DNA of 64,000 bases. Source: Lathyrus oleraceus (Eukaryota > Streptophyta > Magnoliopsida > Fabales > Fabaceae). Every line of letters starts with the position of its first letter. The stretch's first letter is position 1. Location of the stretch: NCBI RefSeq assembly GCF_024323335.1, contig NC_066582.1:180802782-180866781 (forward strand), read 5' to 3'. A program made the position numbers and the translations under genes. Below, in pieces: positions 1-10,626 of the stretch. The notes below the pieces were generated by a model that was given only the letters and a program-made list of their open reading frames with translations, made no database searches and was not told the DNA's origin.

Positions 1-529
1 CAAACAACAGCAGGCATGATTCTCAGAGAAAACAAACTGTAAACAAAGCTAGGGTTTAAGAGATACATCCATGTTTCACCATTTTCATGTTCAACCATTA
101 ATCATGAACAACCAATCATAAACAGAATCATCAATAATCAGGCATGGTACTGAACATTTATCATAGAGCAAAACTAGCTAACAACAAAACAGCATGACCA
201 AGGGAGTTTTCAGGACAGAGTGCTAGGGTTTAAATACAACAGTGTTCATCATTTTCCTAAAAAACCAACATGAGCAAATGTGCACAAGAGTTAACAATAT
301 GTATACCAATAGCTTCAGCTAGCCAAACACAAACACAATCCAACATCTATACTCATTGGTTCAAGCACATAACAGATAAATCCACATAAACAAGTTTGAG
401 CATAGAACTTTAAGACCATATTTCTTTCAACACAGTGGATTATTTTTGATGGTTTAAAGTCTATTGGCATCAGCAAGTTAAGGAGTTCACATGGCATAGC
501 ATGGATAAGAGAAAAGAGAGGGTCGAAAA

Positions 530-535
530 ACTTAC
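530..535 (-). other. Candidate 5' splice donor in LTR leader of element E
   Basis: Minus strand reads ACTAA|GTAAGT, a full match to the plant donor consensus after the GT. The equivalent site is conserved in element B (4300) and element C (39449 and 56717). The matching acceptor would lie left of the window. Confidence 0.5.
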
Positions 536-900
536 TTAGTTTGAAGAATTCAATGGAACAGTGATGTTTTGGACGATTCCAGCTCAAACAGAGGTAGATT
601 AAGGTCAATGCTGAAGGATTCTTGAAGGTCTTTTACTCAAACTAGCTTGAAACCAACTGATTCGAATTTTGCCATTGGAAGGGGTTGAAGTAGCAGCAGG
701 GAGATGAAGCTTTACAGATGTGAAACAGTGATTCAAATAGACCCAAAATGTTGTTCAATTGATGAAACACCCAAGCCAACTCGTGATTCTTTGAAGGATT
801 GGCCAGAAAATTTTCAAATGCTCAAATGCAAGAATGAGGAGGAGAGTGTTTTTTCTGTCGTGTGGCTGCAGTCTAGGGTTCAAAATGAACAGAATAATGC

Positions 901-907
901 CTTTATA
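901..907 (-). promoter_or_regulatory. Candidate TATA box of element E LTR
   Basis: Minus strand reads GATGATATAAAGG. The surrounding sequence aligns with the TATA region of element B (ACAGATGATATTTAAG at 3928) and lies at the same distance (372 nt) from a conserved splice donor. Transcription would run leftward, out of the window. Confidence 0.55.
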
Positions 908-2217
908 TCATCTGTTTATCATTCACTAATCAAATGGTAAGTTGGTTTAGTGCTAATGAAGTAATTTGCAAAGTTGCTAATGTTTGGTCAAGTGTAATTG
1001 GAGGTACAAGTGCTGCACGTTTTTGGGCCTTAATGCTGCAAACAGACCTTTGCAAATGTTGTTTGTGGTCTGTACACCAATTGCTAGCTTTGTCTCACTT
1101 GTTTCAAGCCATTTGCAAAATTTGTCACATATGCATTTTGGTCCATAATTGTGGCATAATGGTGATATGAACATGGTTTAAGAATTGGAACATGTCTCAA
1201 ATTTGATATAAAAGCAATCTCAATTGGCAAAATGGTGAAAAAAGTTTTAATTCAAAAAGTCAAAGTTTGGTCAAACTTTGATTTTAAATGAAAAAGGTCC
1301 AAAAATGCCATTTTGAATGGTAAGGTTTTAGGTCATGAAATTTATATTTTTGGAAAGAGGATGAAAAATGTGGTTTGTAGGAAAAAACCCCACCAAATTT
1401 GGCCTTATGGTTTGGGAGATATGGCCCTTTGAAGTTCAAAAATTGGTGAAAATGATTTGATCATATCTTGACAACCACACATGGGATTTGAGAGTTCTTG
1501 GACTTTTTGAAAATGGGAGAACAAGATCTTCAACTTTCATGTTGGGCAAAAATTCATTTGAAGCTTGTATCATGATGTAAGTTGAGGATCAAGAAGTTTC
1601 CATTTTTGGCAGTTGAAAATACAGGTCCACTTTCTATTTTGGGAAATTTTCTGATTTGCTTCAAATTCTTCCATGATGTTGATTGCCATGACACATGAGG
1701 CCTATTAGGACATGAATAAGCTCCTTCAAACCATTTCCATCCACCAAATCCAAAGAATCAACCACAGTTGACCAACTTTGACTTTCTAGGGTTTTGGACT
1801 TGACTGTGCACTTCTGATGAATTCCAAACCCTAGCTCCTTGAGATTTTGACTTCAAATGACGTCCCAAAACATATGAACTCTTGATTATTGACCATGGTG
1901 CCCAAATTCCACAAGAATGGCCACCATCCACTGCTTTGATTGACTGTTGACTTCTGAGCCTTCAACCCTTGACTTAAACATTTCAAATAGACCTCCAGGT
2001 CATGTGAACTTAATGGGCAAACCCTAAGGTCTTGATTCCTTGAGAAACACCTTTGCTTGATTGGTGGACTGATCTCCTGATCAGTTTGACCTAATTCTTT
2101 GCTTGCTTGCTCTTGAGGCAACTGGGGACAATGCAATGCTATGCAATGTATCATGATATGCTATGACCTAATATGAGAATGTATGTACGATGATAGGTGC
2201 AAATTTGAGGTGCTACA

Positions 2218-2611
2218 CACGGCAATATTGGGGACTTCATTCCAATATCTGACCACAATCATGGAAGCAAGCGTAGCAAGCGCATCTGCCATCCGATTAT
2301 CCTCTCGAGGAATATGATGAAAGTCAACTTCTATAAAGAATGTTGAAATCCTCCTCGCATAATCTCTGTATGGAATGAGACCAGGCTGATTCGTCTCCCA
2401 TTCTCCCTTGATCTGATTGATAACCAGGGCCGAATCACCATACACATCAAGATGTTTGATCCTCAGATCAATACATTCTTCCAGTCCCATAATACAGGCC
2501 TCATACTCAGCCATATTATTCGTGCATTTGAAAGTTAGCCTTGCTGTAAAAGGAATATGTGTGCCATGAGGAGTAATGATTACTGCCCCAATTCCATTTC
2601 CGTACTGATTT
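2218..2611 (-). pseudogene. Element A archaeal-type RNase H fragment
   Basis: The minus-strand frame shows the second RNase H typical of Tat/Ogre elements: a GNGIGAVIITPHGTHIPF strand, NNMAEYEA (catalytic Glu), VYGDSALV (catalytic Asp) and MADALATLAS (Asp). The frame continues directly from the RT/RNase H of element A that ends at 23556; element B separates the two parts. The first Asp of the domain lies on the other side of the insertion. On the left it stops at the LTR of element E, after which the open frame merely reads LTR sequence. Degrades RNA in RNA:DNA hybrids during reverse transcription in intact relatives; here it is a broken fragment. Confidence 0.9.
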
Positions 2612-2616
2612 ACAGC
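2612..2616. repeat. Target site duplication of element B (left), ACAGC
   Basis: ACAGC directly precedes the TGTAAG start of the B LTR and reappears at 23551-23555 just after the TACA end of the other LTR. Both copies fall in one RNase H frame of element A. Confidence 0.95.
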
Positions 2617-3927
2617 TGTAAGACCCCAATTTTGGGCCCTAAGATCCCTCATGGCCCATATCATTCATATCATAACCTCAAGGATCATTGCATGCCTTTG
2701 TCCCCTCCTAGTGGGTTGGTTTGCCTTGTGGTTTGTTTCTTGATCACCAAGCATACTTTGCATTTGTATATTCTTGCTGTCATATGTTTATCATTCAAAA
2801 AGTACAAAAATATTGTCTGTTTAACCTTGTTGCTTGCAGTGGAAGCAATCATCAGCAATTAGGTCAAAGTCAGTCATTGATCAGTCAAAGCAATGGATGA
2901 TGGCCATTCTTGTGGAATTTGGGCATCATGATCAATAATCACAAGTTCATACATCTTGAAACATCATTTGAAGACAAGTTCTCAAAGAATTAGGGTTTGG
3001 AATTCATCAGAAGTGGTCCAGTCACTCAAAACCCTAGAAAAGTCAACAGACAGTCAAACTTGGTCAACTGTTGATTTAATCAAGAATTTGATGGATAGAA
3101 TTGATCTGAAGGAGTTCATTCATGCTTGTATAAGCCTCATCTATCATGCCAAACCTCATCATGGAAGAAAATCAAGCCAATCAGAAAATTTTCCAGAAAT
3201 AGAAAGTGGACCTGTAATTTCAACTGCCAAAAATGAAAACTTCTTGATCTTAAACTTACATCATGATACAAGCTTCAAATGAATTTTTGCCCAACATGAA
3301 AGTTGAAGATCTTGTCTTCCCATTTTCAAAAAGTCCAAGAACACCAAAATCCCATGTGTGGTTGTCAAGATATGATCAAATCATTTTCACCAATTTTTGA
3401 ACTTCAACAAGCCATAACTCTCAAACCATAAGGCCAAATTTGGTGGGGTTTTTTCCTACAAACCACATTTTTCATCCTCTTTCCAAAAATATAAATTTCA
3501 TGACCTAAAACCCTACCATTCAAAATGGCATTTTTGGACCAATTCCTTCAAAATTCAAAGTTTGACCAAACTTTGACTTTTTGATTTATGGACTTTTTCA
3601 CCATTTTGCCAATTGGGAAATGTTCCATATATCATTTATGATTTGTTCCAAGCCTAAAACCATCATCATACCACCATTTTCCCATCATTTTGAATCAAAT
3701 TGCAAAATTGACAAAATTGGCAATTGGCTTCACAAAAGCAAATATAGTACAGCATTTTCTGTACAACCACAAGCAGCATTGTGTTTGGCCTGCTAGCAGC
3801 CTTTCCAGCCCATTTGTGCAGACAAACACACCCACCATTTTCACTTGTTCCACAATTAGCAATTTGCAAAATGACCATTACACACAAAACCAATTTACCA
3901 CATGATTAAATGATGATTAACAGATGA

Positions 3928-3935
3928 TATTTAAG
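3928..3935 (+). promoter_or_regulatory. Candidate TATA box, element B 5' LTR
   Basis: TATTTAAG within CAGATGATATTTAAGCC. It aligns with GATGATATAAAG of element E and sits 372 nt before the GTAAGT donor, the same distance as in E. The copy in the 3' LTR is at 18036-18043. Confidence 0.5.
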
Positions 3936-4299
3936 CCTTCATTTTCTGTTTCCAACCCTAGTTCTAAGCAGCCACCAACCAGAAAAGCTCACTCTCTCAT
4001 TTTTGCATTTGTGGCCTTTGGCAATTTTTGCTCGAAATCTCCAAACCACTTGAACATTCCTTCATGTTTCCATCATCTAACCACCATTAAGAGTCATTCC
4101 TGATCATAAGATACTGACTGGAATAGCATTGCAAGGTCTGCATTTTCATGAGTCCAACAATGGTAGTTTTCGGTTCTGGGATTTCTAAGAGTTGCTGAGC
4201 TTCAAGCTACCCTCCAACCATCATTCCAAACTAAGGGCTTCATCTGTTTGAGCTTGTAACCATCAAAGCAGCTCTGCTCCACATTTTCTTCCAAAACAA

Positions 4300-6884
4300 G
4301 TAAGTAACTCAATCTGCACCATTCACCAAATTACAAGATGTTTTAGATAGGTTTTGGTATGTTTGTGCCACTGCAATTTGTTTCATGTAATATGGTTTTG
4401 CATTGAGTGATAGATCTGCTTTGCAAATTTTTGTGTCCATGCTTGTTTTGCTCGAGCTGCTTTAATCATGATGAATTAGAGGAAGTGGACACTACATTCT
4501 TTTTGGTTTGGTGTATGAGGATGTTGTTAGCATATGTGATTTTGATTTCTGAGCACATTGATTTTTTCGAGCTTATGATGATGAATATATGCAGTCATGC
4601 TCAAACCCTAGAACTATGCCTAGATTTCCCATGTTTGTGTTGGTTTGGTTGTTAGCTGATATTACTTAGTGATGAGGTTACATTGCATTGTTTTATGGTT
4701 GATGCTTTGATGATGATAAACATGAATGTGCTGTCATACTGTGCTATGCCTTACCGTTTGAAATCTCCTAAACTTGCTCATAATATCCATGCTGTTTTGT
4801 GCTGTTGTTTGTTTTGTTGGGATGTTTGATGAACACATGAATACTTTGCTACTATGCTGAATCTCAATTGATTATGATTGATTTCCATTGCCCTGCTGTT
4901 CAAACCTAACCATTGCCATGAAAACATGTGAGTTGTGTTGAATATTGTTGTTTGTACTTGTTGCTATGCTAACTGGCCATGCTGTAAACTGATGATGACT
5001 TTATGCTGTTGTTCAAACCATCCTGTCCAAAATTTCATGCTCATGTTTGTGTGTTGCTGAACCAACTGCCTGCTAAACCCTGATGCAGTTTTTGAACCTT
5101 ATGACCATGCCTAGGAAATCCATGAGAGTTATGTGGTATGTTGCTGTTGCTTGATGTGCATTATGCTAGACTGTTGGTTGTGTTGCTCAAAACTTGTTTG
5201 ATGTTGATGAGCCATGAAACATGATGATGATTGCTTGCTGCAATTTAGGGAACCCTGCATAGTAATGTTCCTGCTTGTGTTGTTTTGGTGCTTTTGACAT
5301 AAAGCACATTGAGTTTGTCTTGCTTCTTGCTTAATGATGATGATTACATGATGATTGATGATTGGATGATATGTTGAATGCTATGGTTGTTTATTTGCTG
5401 CATGATGTTGATGCTACGCGTGAACCATTGCCATGCTGCTGTGTGTGTATGTTGGAATTTATTTGTAAGATGATGAACTTGCTGGAAATATCATGAAGCT
5501 TGCCCTGCTGTATGTAAACCTTAGGGCTTCTAAAACAGAAAACATGAGCTGCCTTTGGCTCGTCACTGTTCCATTGGCTAGTGGCCAATAGGAACATTTC
5601 CTGAGGCGCCCTGAAACGACGCCGTTTCAATTAGTGAGACAGGAAATTACAGCATTGCCACCCGTTGACTTGTGTTTGACCATTAATCATGCTATGTGTT
5701 TCATACTTTGTTCAATTATTCATCAAAATTCAACAATTCGTTTCTTGCTCATTTTAATTCCAAAAATTATGAAATTTTTTCCATCATGATCACATTTGAG
5801 TCTAGTATTTTATGGTGAATTTTAATTAATTTTCCATGTTCTGGATTTTAATTGATAAATGTTTTTTCCACATGTATGCATGAATGATACATTGTGCCTT
5901 TTCAATTGTGAAATTCTCATGTTATATCCATTGCCTTTGAATTTTTTTGTGGTAAAACTAGACACATTGATCTTCATTTCCATTTAAAGTTTGTGGATTT
6001 CTCATTTGTGGTTTGATAGATATGAATTTTTGAACTAGGGTGTGACAATTTGTGTCACACCAATGATATGCAAATGTATGATTTTTGTTCACATGCTTCC
6101 TCTTATCCAAATGATCCCAAATTTTGCATGAATGATCCTTTGCATGTCTAGTTTGTGTATGAATTTTGTTGGAATTAATCATGCTGTTTTCCATTTGATT
6201 GTGAATTTTCTTCCATACTTGGTCATTTGTTGACTTTTTTGTGATACACATTGCCAAATCTTTGTGAAATTCTCAAATCTTATTGTATGATCATGAAATT
6301 TCATATGTGATAACTAGACTCTTTGAGCTTTGCATTGGTGTTAATCTCATTCATTTCTCTTCTGTTTTCAAATTGATATGATTTTTTGAAGTTGACCCTT
6401 GCTTGTTGACTTTCACCATGCTTACTTGAATTTGGTTCGACTTCATGATTTTTGTTGACTGCCTTCCTCTCATCCAAATGCCATGAAATTTTGCATGTAT
6501 ACCATGTTAGATGTTAGGATTGAGTGTGATTTATTTCATAATTTTTGAAAATGTTTGAGTTGACTTTTGAATGAAGTCTTTGCTGTTGACTTTTGTATGC
6601 TTCTCTTGCCATGCTTTGCATCCTTTTGCATATGAAATGACTTTGATGCATGATATAAGTTTGAATCCAATTGTGTTTATTTTCCTACATGATTGAATTT
6701 GACTTTGATTGAACATTGCTTGCTGCCTTGACCTTTTTCTTTCATCTTTGACCCTAGGCTAGTCCTAGTGGTCTTCTGAGCTTATGTTGAGTTCATCTGT
6801 TTCAGGTTAAGCATCAATGCTTTGAGGATCATTCTAATGTGCCTGATTTGAATTGTTTATATTGTGCTAACATTTGTTTTGTAG
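4300..6884 (+). other. Predicted intron in LTR leader of element B
   Basis: The donor is CAAAACAA|GTAAGTAA at 4300. The best acceptor is GTGCTAACATTTGTTTTGTAG|GTG ending at 6884, with a CTAAC branch-point motif at 6867-6871. The interval is conspicuously T-rich, as plant introns are, and full of ATG triplets that would burden an unspliced leader. Equivalent donors and acceptors occur in elements C, A (acceptors only) and E (donor only). Two other acceptor-like sites lie at 6805 and 7004. No transcript evidence is available here; this is a prediction from conserved splice signals. The 3' LTR copy is 18408-20992. Confidence 0.5.
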
Positions 6885-7004
6885 GTGACTCATATGCTTG
6901 AGTCTTTGTGCCTTGCACAATTGGTCCCTCTGTTGGTTGACTTTTGGTTCATTTCTCTTTGTTTTAATTGTTGAACTGTTTACTAATGAGTTTGACTTTT
7001 TCAG
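6804..7004 (+). other. Ladder of three 3' splice acceptor-like sites, element B LTR
   Basis: CTGTTTCAG|GTTAAG ends at 6805, TTTGTTTTGTAG|GTGACT at 6884 and GACTTTTTCAG|GTGCTT at 7004. The second has CTAAC upstream and the third has TACTAAT at 6981-6987. All three are followed by GT. The same order and similar spacing recur in elements C and A. Confidence 0.5.
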
Positions 7005-7102
7005 GTGCTTTAGTTGCCTAAGTTCTTTGAACTTGATTGCTTGCTTTGCTTTATAGCATTTGCTTTGAGGTATAATTACTTCTTCTTCATGTAGTCTGGA
7101 GA

Positions 7103-7124
7103 CCCGGTCTGTTATTTGACCGGG
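7103..7124 (+). other. Conserved LTR stem-loop (element B copy)
   Basis: CCCGGTC (7103-7109), an 8 nt loop TGTTATTT, then GACCGGG (7118-7124) form a perfect 7 bp stem. In elements A and C the same place reads CCTGGCC, loop, GGCCAGG, so two stem pairs changed on both sides. Second copy at 21211-21232. Confidence 0.7.
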
Positions 7125-7690
7125 CAAACTGTCTGAAGTCCTCCTTAAGAGGCAATGCCTGTGTTTGTTTATATTTGTCCTAAGCAGGAAAAGTCCTTCA
7201 AGTAAGGCAATTGGTGGAAGGTAGGGATAAGCAATCTATCCCCCACTATTCAGTGTGTCCTCTCTTTGCTCCCATTACATGGTTGAAGCAATGAGATAAA
7301 TACCCAAGATCTAATCGAGTCAATAATGTGGAGAGAGTTCCTACTTCCTGAACTCCCACACTTTCTTTGATGCTCTCTCTGATTTGAGATAGAAGCAATG
7401 AGGCACACCCCTCATTTCCTTTTCATCTGCTTCACCTGAGCCCCTCAATGGCCAGGTTAAGAGCGACCTTTATCCATTACAGTGGACTTTTAAAGTCAAA
7501 CCCTCTTGTGTGAGCCCCCATTGTTTGGCTATAGAGTGTGCTGTTTGCTATTCATTGATTGATTGATTGCTTCATATGCATTTGTTTGCCTGTATGCTAT
7601 GCATTTATCATCATCATCAATTGCCATTAATGCATGATCATCTCATTTGTTTTGTGATGCTATCATTGTTGTTTGCCCATTGAGGACAAT

Positions 7691-8420
7691 TGTAAGTCCA
7701 TTGCTTTGGCATTTGCTCCTGTGATATGGAAGGATAGAGTGTAAGACCTCATTGGTCACTCATATCTTCTGTTTATCTGTGTGTATGTGAGGATACAGTT
7801 ATAAGTCCCTGTAAGTTGGCATCTGTTATCCTGTGATCATAGTTTGATCTGTGTGTTTGTATGTGAGGTCGCAGTTATAAGTCCCTGTAAGTTGGCATCT
7901 GCTTTCCTGTGATCATAATTTGATCTGTTTGATTTGTATGTGAGGATACAGTTATAAGTCCCTGTAGGTTGGCATCTGTTTTCCTGTGATCATAGCTTGT
8001 TCATCTGTTTGTATGAGAGGTTGCAATTATAAGTCCCTGTGAGTTGGCATTTGCATACCTGTGATCATATTGTTGCTTTTGTTCTTGTATGTGAGGATCC
8101 ATTGTAAGTCCCTGTGATGTGGCATTGGATTTCCTAGGACCATACTGTGGAGTTGACCTAAGTCCAGATAGATTGGCAGTTGACTTTCATATTTCGTCTT
8201 TGTTTTTCTTTTGAGGAGATTGGTGTAAGTCCATTGAGTGGCATCTGATATCCATTTCTGTTTTAGGAGACTGGTGTAAATCCATATATTGGTATCCGGT
8301 ATCCGCTTTTATTTCTTTGCCTGTGGAGATTAGTGTAAGTCCATTGAGTGGCATCTGACATCCCATTCTGTTTTAGGAGATTGGTATAAGACCATTGATT
8401 GGCATCCGATATCCGCCTTT
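7691..8420 (+). repeat. Degenerate tandem repeats in B LTR, core TAAGTCC..TTGGCATCTG
   Basis: About twelve units of 50-77 bp share the core TAAGTCCNTG then TTGGCATCTG. The clearest are near 7800, 7876, 7952 and 8026, each with TATAAGTCCCTGT and CTGTGATCATA. Related units appear on the minus strand in element A (62518-63005) and element C (36428-36574). Not CRISPR: units are degenerate and adjoining. Copy in the 3' LTR at about 21799-22528. Confidence 0.85.
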
Positions 8421-9361
8421 GCTTTGTTTGTTTATTATTATTAATTGCTATTCCAAAGGACACACTTGAATCATCTGCTATATGATTTCAAGAAGTGAAC
8501 CTTCTAAGAAGTTTTACTATCCATCCTTCATCCATTCATCATTCATTACGTCCTAGACTTTTCACACTTTATCTTTTAAACGTGACATAAGTGTTGTGCA
8601 AACATCTTCATGTTTTTCTAACTAAAAACCTGGACTCAAGTCCTTGACCTTTTTCCAAACTTCATTTCATAATACTTATTTGAATTGATCTTAATCATAT
8701 TTTGACTTCATTTTCATAATCATAATCAGTAACTCCACTCATTCACTTGTTTTGGCTTTGTCCATTAATGTTTTCATACATGAGCTATAGGTTTGATTTA
8801 TCTTAGTGGTTGATGTTAATCTCACCTTCTGTCTTTAGTGATTGAATTGTAAGTCTTCCTTGCCTATTATAGGGTTAACCCCTCCCTGGCAAGTTGAAGC
8901 TGTTCTCACATGGTGGACGTTGTTGTTTGTATAAGGTTGAGTTTTCTCCCGTGGATAACGTAAGACCTAGGGTTTGTGTTTAAAATTGAACCTAACCCAC
9001 TTTTGGAAATCTTTTAGCCGAACTACGGCGTTCTGATCCTTACCTTTGATGGAAGGTACGTAGGCAACGGGTTCATCCGTTCGAACCCAATAACCCAATA
9101 ATAATAAAAAATGTATATTCTTTTCTCATCATCCCAATCATGTTTGCACAATACTTTTGTCATAACAAATAATAATTTTAGCATAACAAGTGTGAAAAGG
9201 GCTCCCTAGGAGTACCTAGGACGTAGTGGGTGCCTAACACCTTCCCATTGCGTAATTTACCCCTTACCCAGAATCTCTGATCTTTTTATTAGTTTTCTAC
9301 GTGTAAAACTTCTTAGGCTTTTGTTCGCTTTTTAGCCAATCCTTTGGATAAATAAAAGTGC

Positions 9362-9372
9362 GGTGGCGACTC
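9362..9372 (+). other. PBS-like motif inside U5 of element B LTR
   Basis: GGTGGCGACTC repeats the first part of the PBS (TGGCGACTC) about 70 bp before the LTR end. It is conserved in A (31703-31714) and C (35964-35975, 53232-53243). Confidence 0.5.
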
Positions 9373-9448
9373 GAAAATTTCAACGTATCTCTTAGCTTAT
9401 GATTTAATCGATAGATCATATAGCGACGAATACACCGCTACAGAAAAG

Positions 9449-9466
9449 TGGCGACTCTGCTGGGGA
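9449..9466 (+). other. Primer-binding site of element B
   Basis: TGGCGACTCTGCTGGGGA lies 6 bp inside the 5' LTR. It begins TGG as a tRNA 3'-CCA binding site should, and it is identical to the site of element C. Ogre elements are reported to use a tRNA-Arg primer; I could not verify the tRNA here. Confidence 0.9.
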
Positions 9467-10626
9467 GACTCTCACCAGAATCCCTGGTTGTATTGCCTAC
9501 TTTTCACCCTTGTTGTGATATATGTTATTATTCTTTATCTGACATATTTTTGTACAATTTGGGATCACTGTATTGATTGTAATGTGTGAATTGCTTGATA
9601 TACATTTGCTTGTGTGCTTTGGTGATCTGTGAGATGAGTTCTATACCCGAACTCGAGTGCTCTCTAGGATAGGAGAATGGCATAGTCTTGTCGACTGGTG
9701 TGGAGTAGTCCTTAGCCAGTTGACTTGCGAGCCCATTCACTTGGTGGAGGTCATGTTGAACTAATAATGTCACACAAGTTATTTGTGGTTAGACATTATT
9801 CTTTCAATCATGTTCCGCAGAAGCCAAGGACCTTAGTTTACCAAACCCATCTTGGCCTATTTTTAGGACCGTAGTGCGGAGGTCGTTCAGATGTCAGTTC
9901 TGATACGATTGTTACGCGATACTACACTCATAGGAGTTTCTCTTGAGAATATTCTTGGAATACGAGTATTCGTTCCTCCGATAATATTCGAAAGATGGGA
10001 CGATGACTATGGGAACCTCTGATAGAACATGTCTGGCAGGTTTAAACCCTAGTACACTCCCTTTGGGTGGTTCTTAACCGAAACTCCATGCTCGTGACTC
10101 TCAACAAACCCGTGATTCGTGGTTGAGTCGTTCAAACATTGTTAATATCAATGGATCCCGGATCAGGTGTAAAACCTAAAATCCACCAAAGCGGCTGGTT
10201 GATATTAAGAATGTTAGAGCCGGTTCATGTACCGTTAATATCAATGGAACTTGGGTGTCGATAAGGTGAAAACCTAAATCCACCAAAATGGATGATTGAT
10301 ATTAGGGATACAATGAGCTTTCCCGCGACCTTTGTTTGGTGTGCTTTGCTTGATCCTTGAGTGTGTTTGTTGCATTCATGCATTCACGCATTCATCTGCA
10401 TCCATATCATCAGATAAAAGAGAAAATTTTCAAGGAACTCAAAGGAGTTTATTTGCAAAAATTTTCAAAACATGAAAAAACCGGAAATTTTTTTTCACTT
10501 GATATATCTGATGAGATATTTTCATGTATGATCAAAATGCTTAAATCTTTCAAAGTTTGCAAATAAAACCCTCGGGTTCCTTTGATATAAAAACAAGCAT
10601 ATGCATAAACACTTCATGCATCATTC
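9467..10626 (+). other. 5' leader and remnant ORF1-gag spacer of element B
   Basis: Non-coding. The region up to about 10350 is collinear with the leader of element A (30700-31615, minus), including the duplicated hairpins near 10142-10304. From about 10490 it matches A's spacer between ORF1 and gag (around 29110-28980), so the whole of ORF1 has been deleted between those points. The open frame at 10357-10566 is a chance frame in this untranslated sequence. Confidence 0.8.
10142..10304 (+). repeat. Duplicated leader hairpins, element B
   Basis: Two successive ~70-90 bp units have TTAATATCAAT-type left arms (10142-10151, 10235-10245) and ATTGATATTAA-type right arms (10199-10208, 10295-10304), with CCTAAAATCCACCAAA-like sequence between. 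The same pair occurs in element A at 30772-30940. Confidence 0.7.

Larger units (their letters stand above)
1..2217 (-). mobile_element. Element E: partial Ogre-type LTR (U3 side), runs off the left edge
   Basis: On the minus strand this begins TGTAGCACCTCAAATTTG at 2217, matching the first bases of the LTR of element C (right edge 40858); the outer 58 bases differ at only two positions. It interrupts the RNase H reading frame of element A, so it is an insertion into A. Further inside, 1301-1418 is almost an exact reverse complement of element B's LTR at 3418-3535 (two mismatches seen). The LTR therefore looks mosaic between the B and C types. A TATA box and a splice donor are present. The other LTR, if any, and the left target duplication lie outside the window, so a solo LTR cannot be told from a complete element. 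The 5 bases expected to be duplicated are CACGG at 2218-2222. Confidence 0.85.
2617..9442 (+). repeat. Element B 5' LTR (6,826 bp)
   Basis: Starts TGTAAGACCCCAATTTTGGG and ends CACCGCTACA, with TG/CA ends. The second copy lies exactly 14,108 bp downstream. It holds no protein gene; the small open frames recur only because the LTR is duplicated. In order it contains a U3 related to element E, a TATA box at 3928, a splice donor at 4300, a long T-rich stretch, three acceptor-like sites (6805, 6884, 7004), a stem-loop (7103-7124), a tandem repeat block (about 7690-8420) and a PBS-like motif at 9362. Confidence 0.97.

Noticed and set aside
2161..2217. Extension of the RNase H frame past 2218
   Set aside because: These codons are LTR sequence of element E read through the junction, not part of the protein.
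2956..3282. Open frames repeated at two or more places (e.g. 2956-3282 and 17064-17390; 39400-39744 and 56668-57012)
   Set aside because: They are identical only because they lie in paired LTRs; no codon-like conservation with the related LTRs of other elements and no known domain.
7691..8420. Regular repeats resembling a CRISPR array
   Set aside because: Units are degenerate, contiguous and lie inside a plant LTR; no unique spacers and no cas genes.
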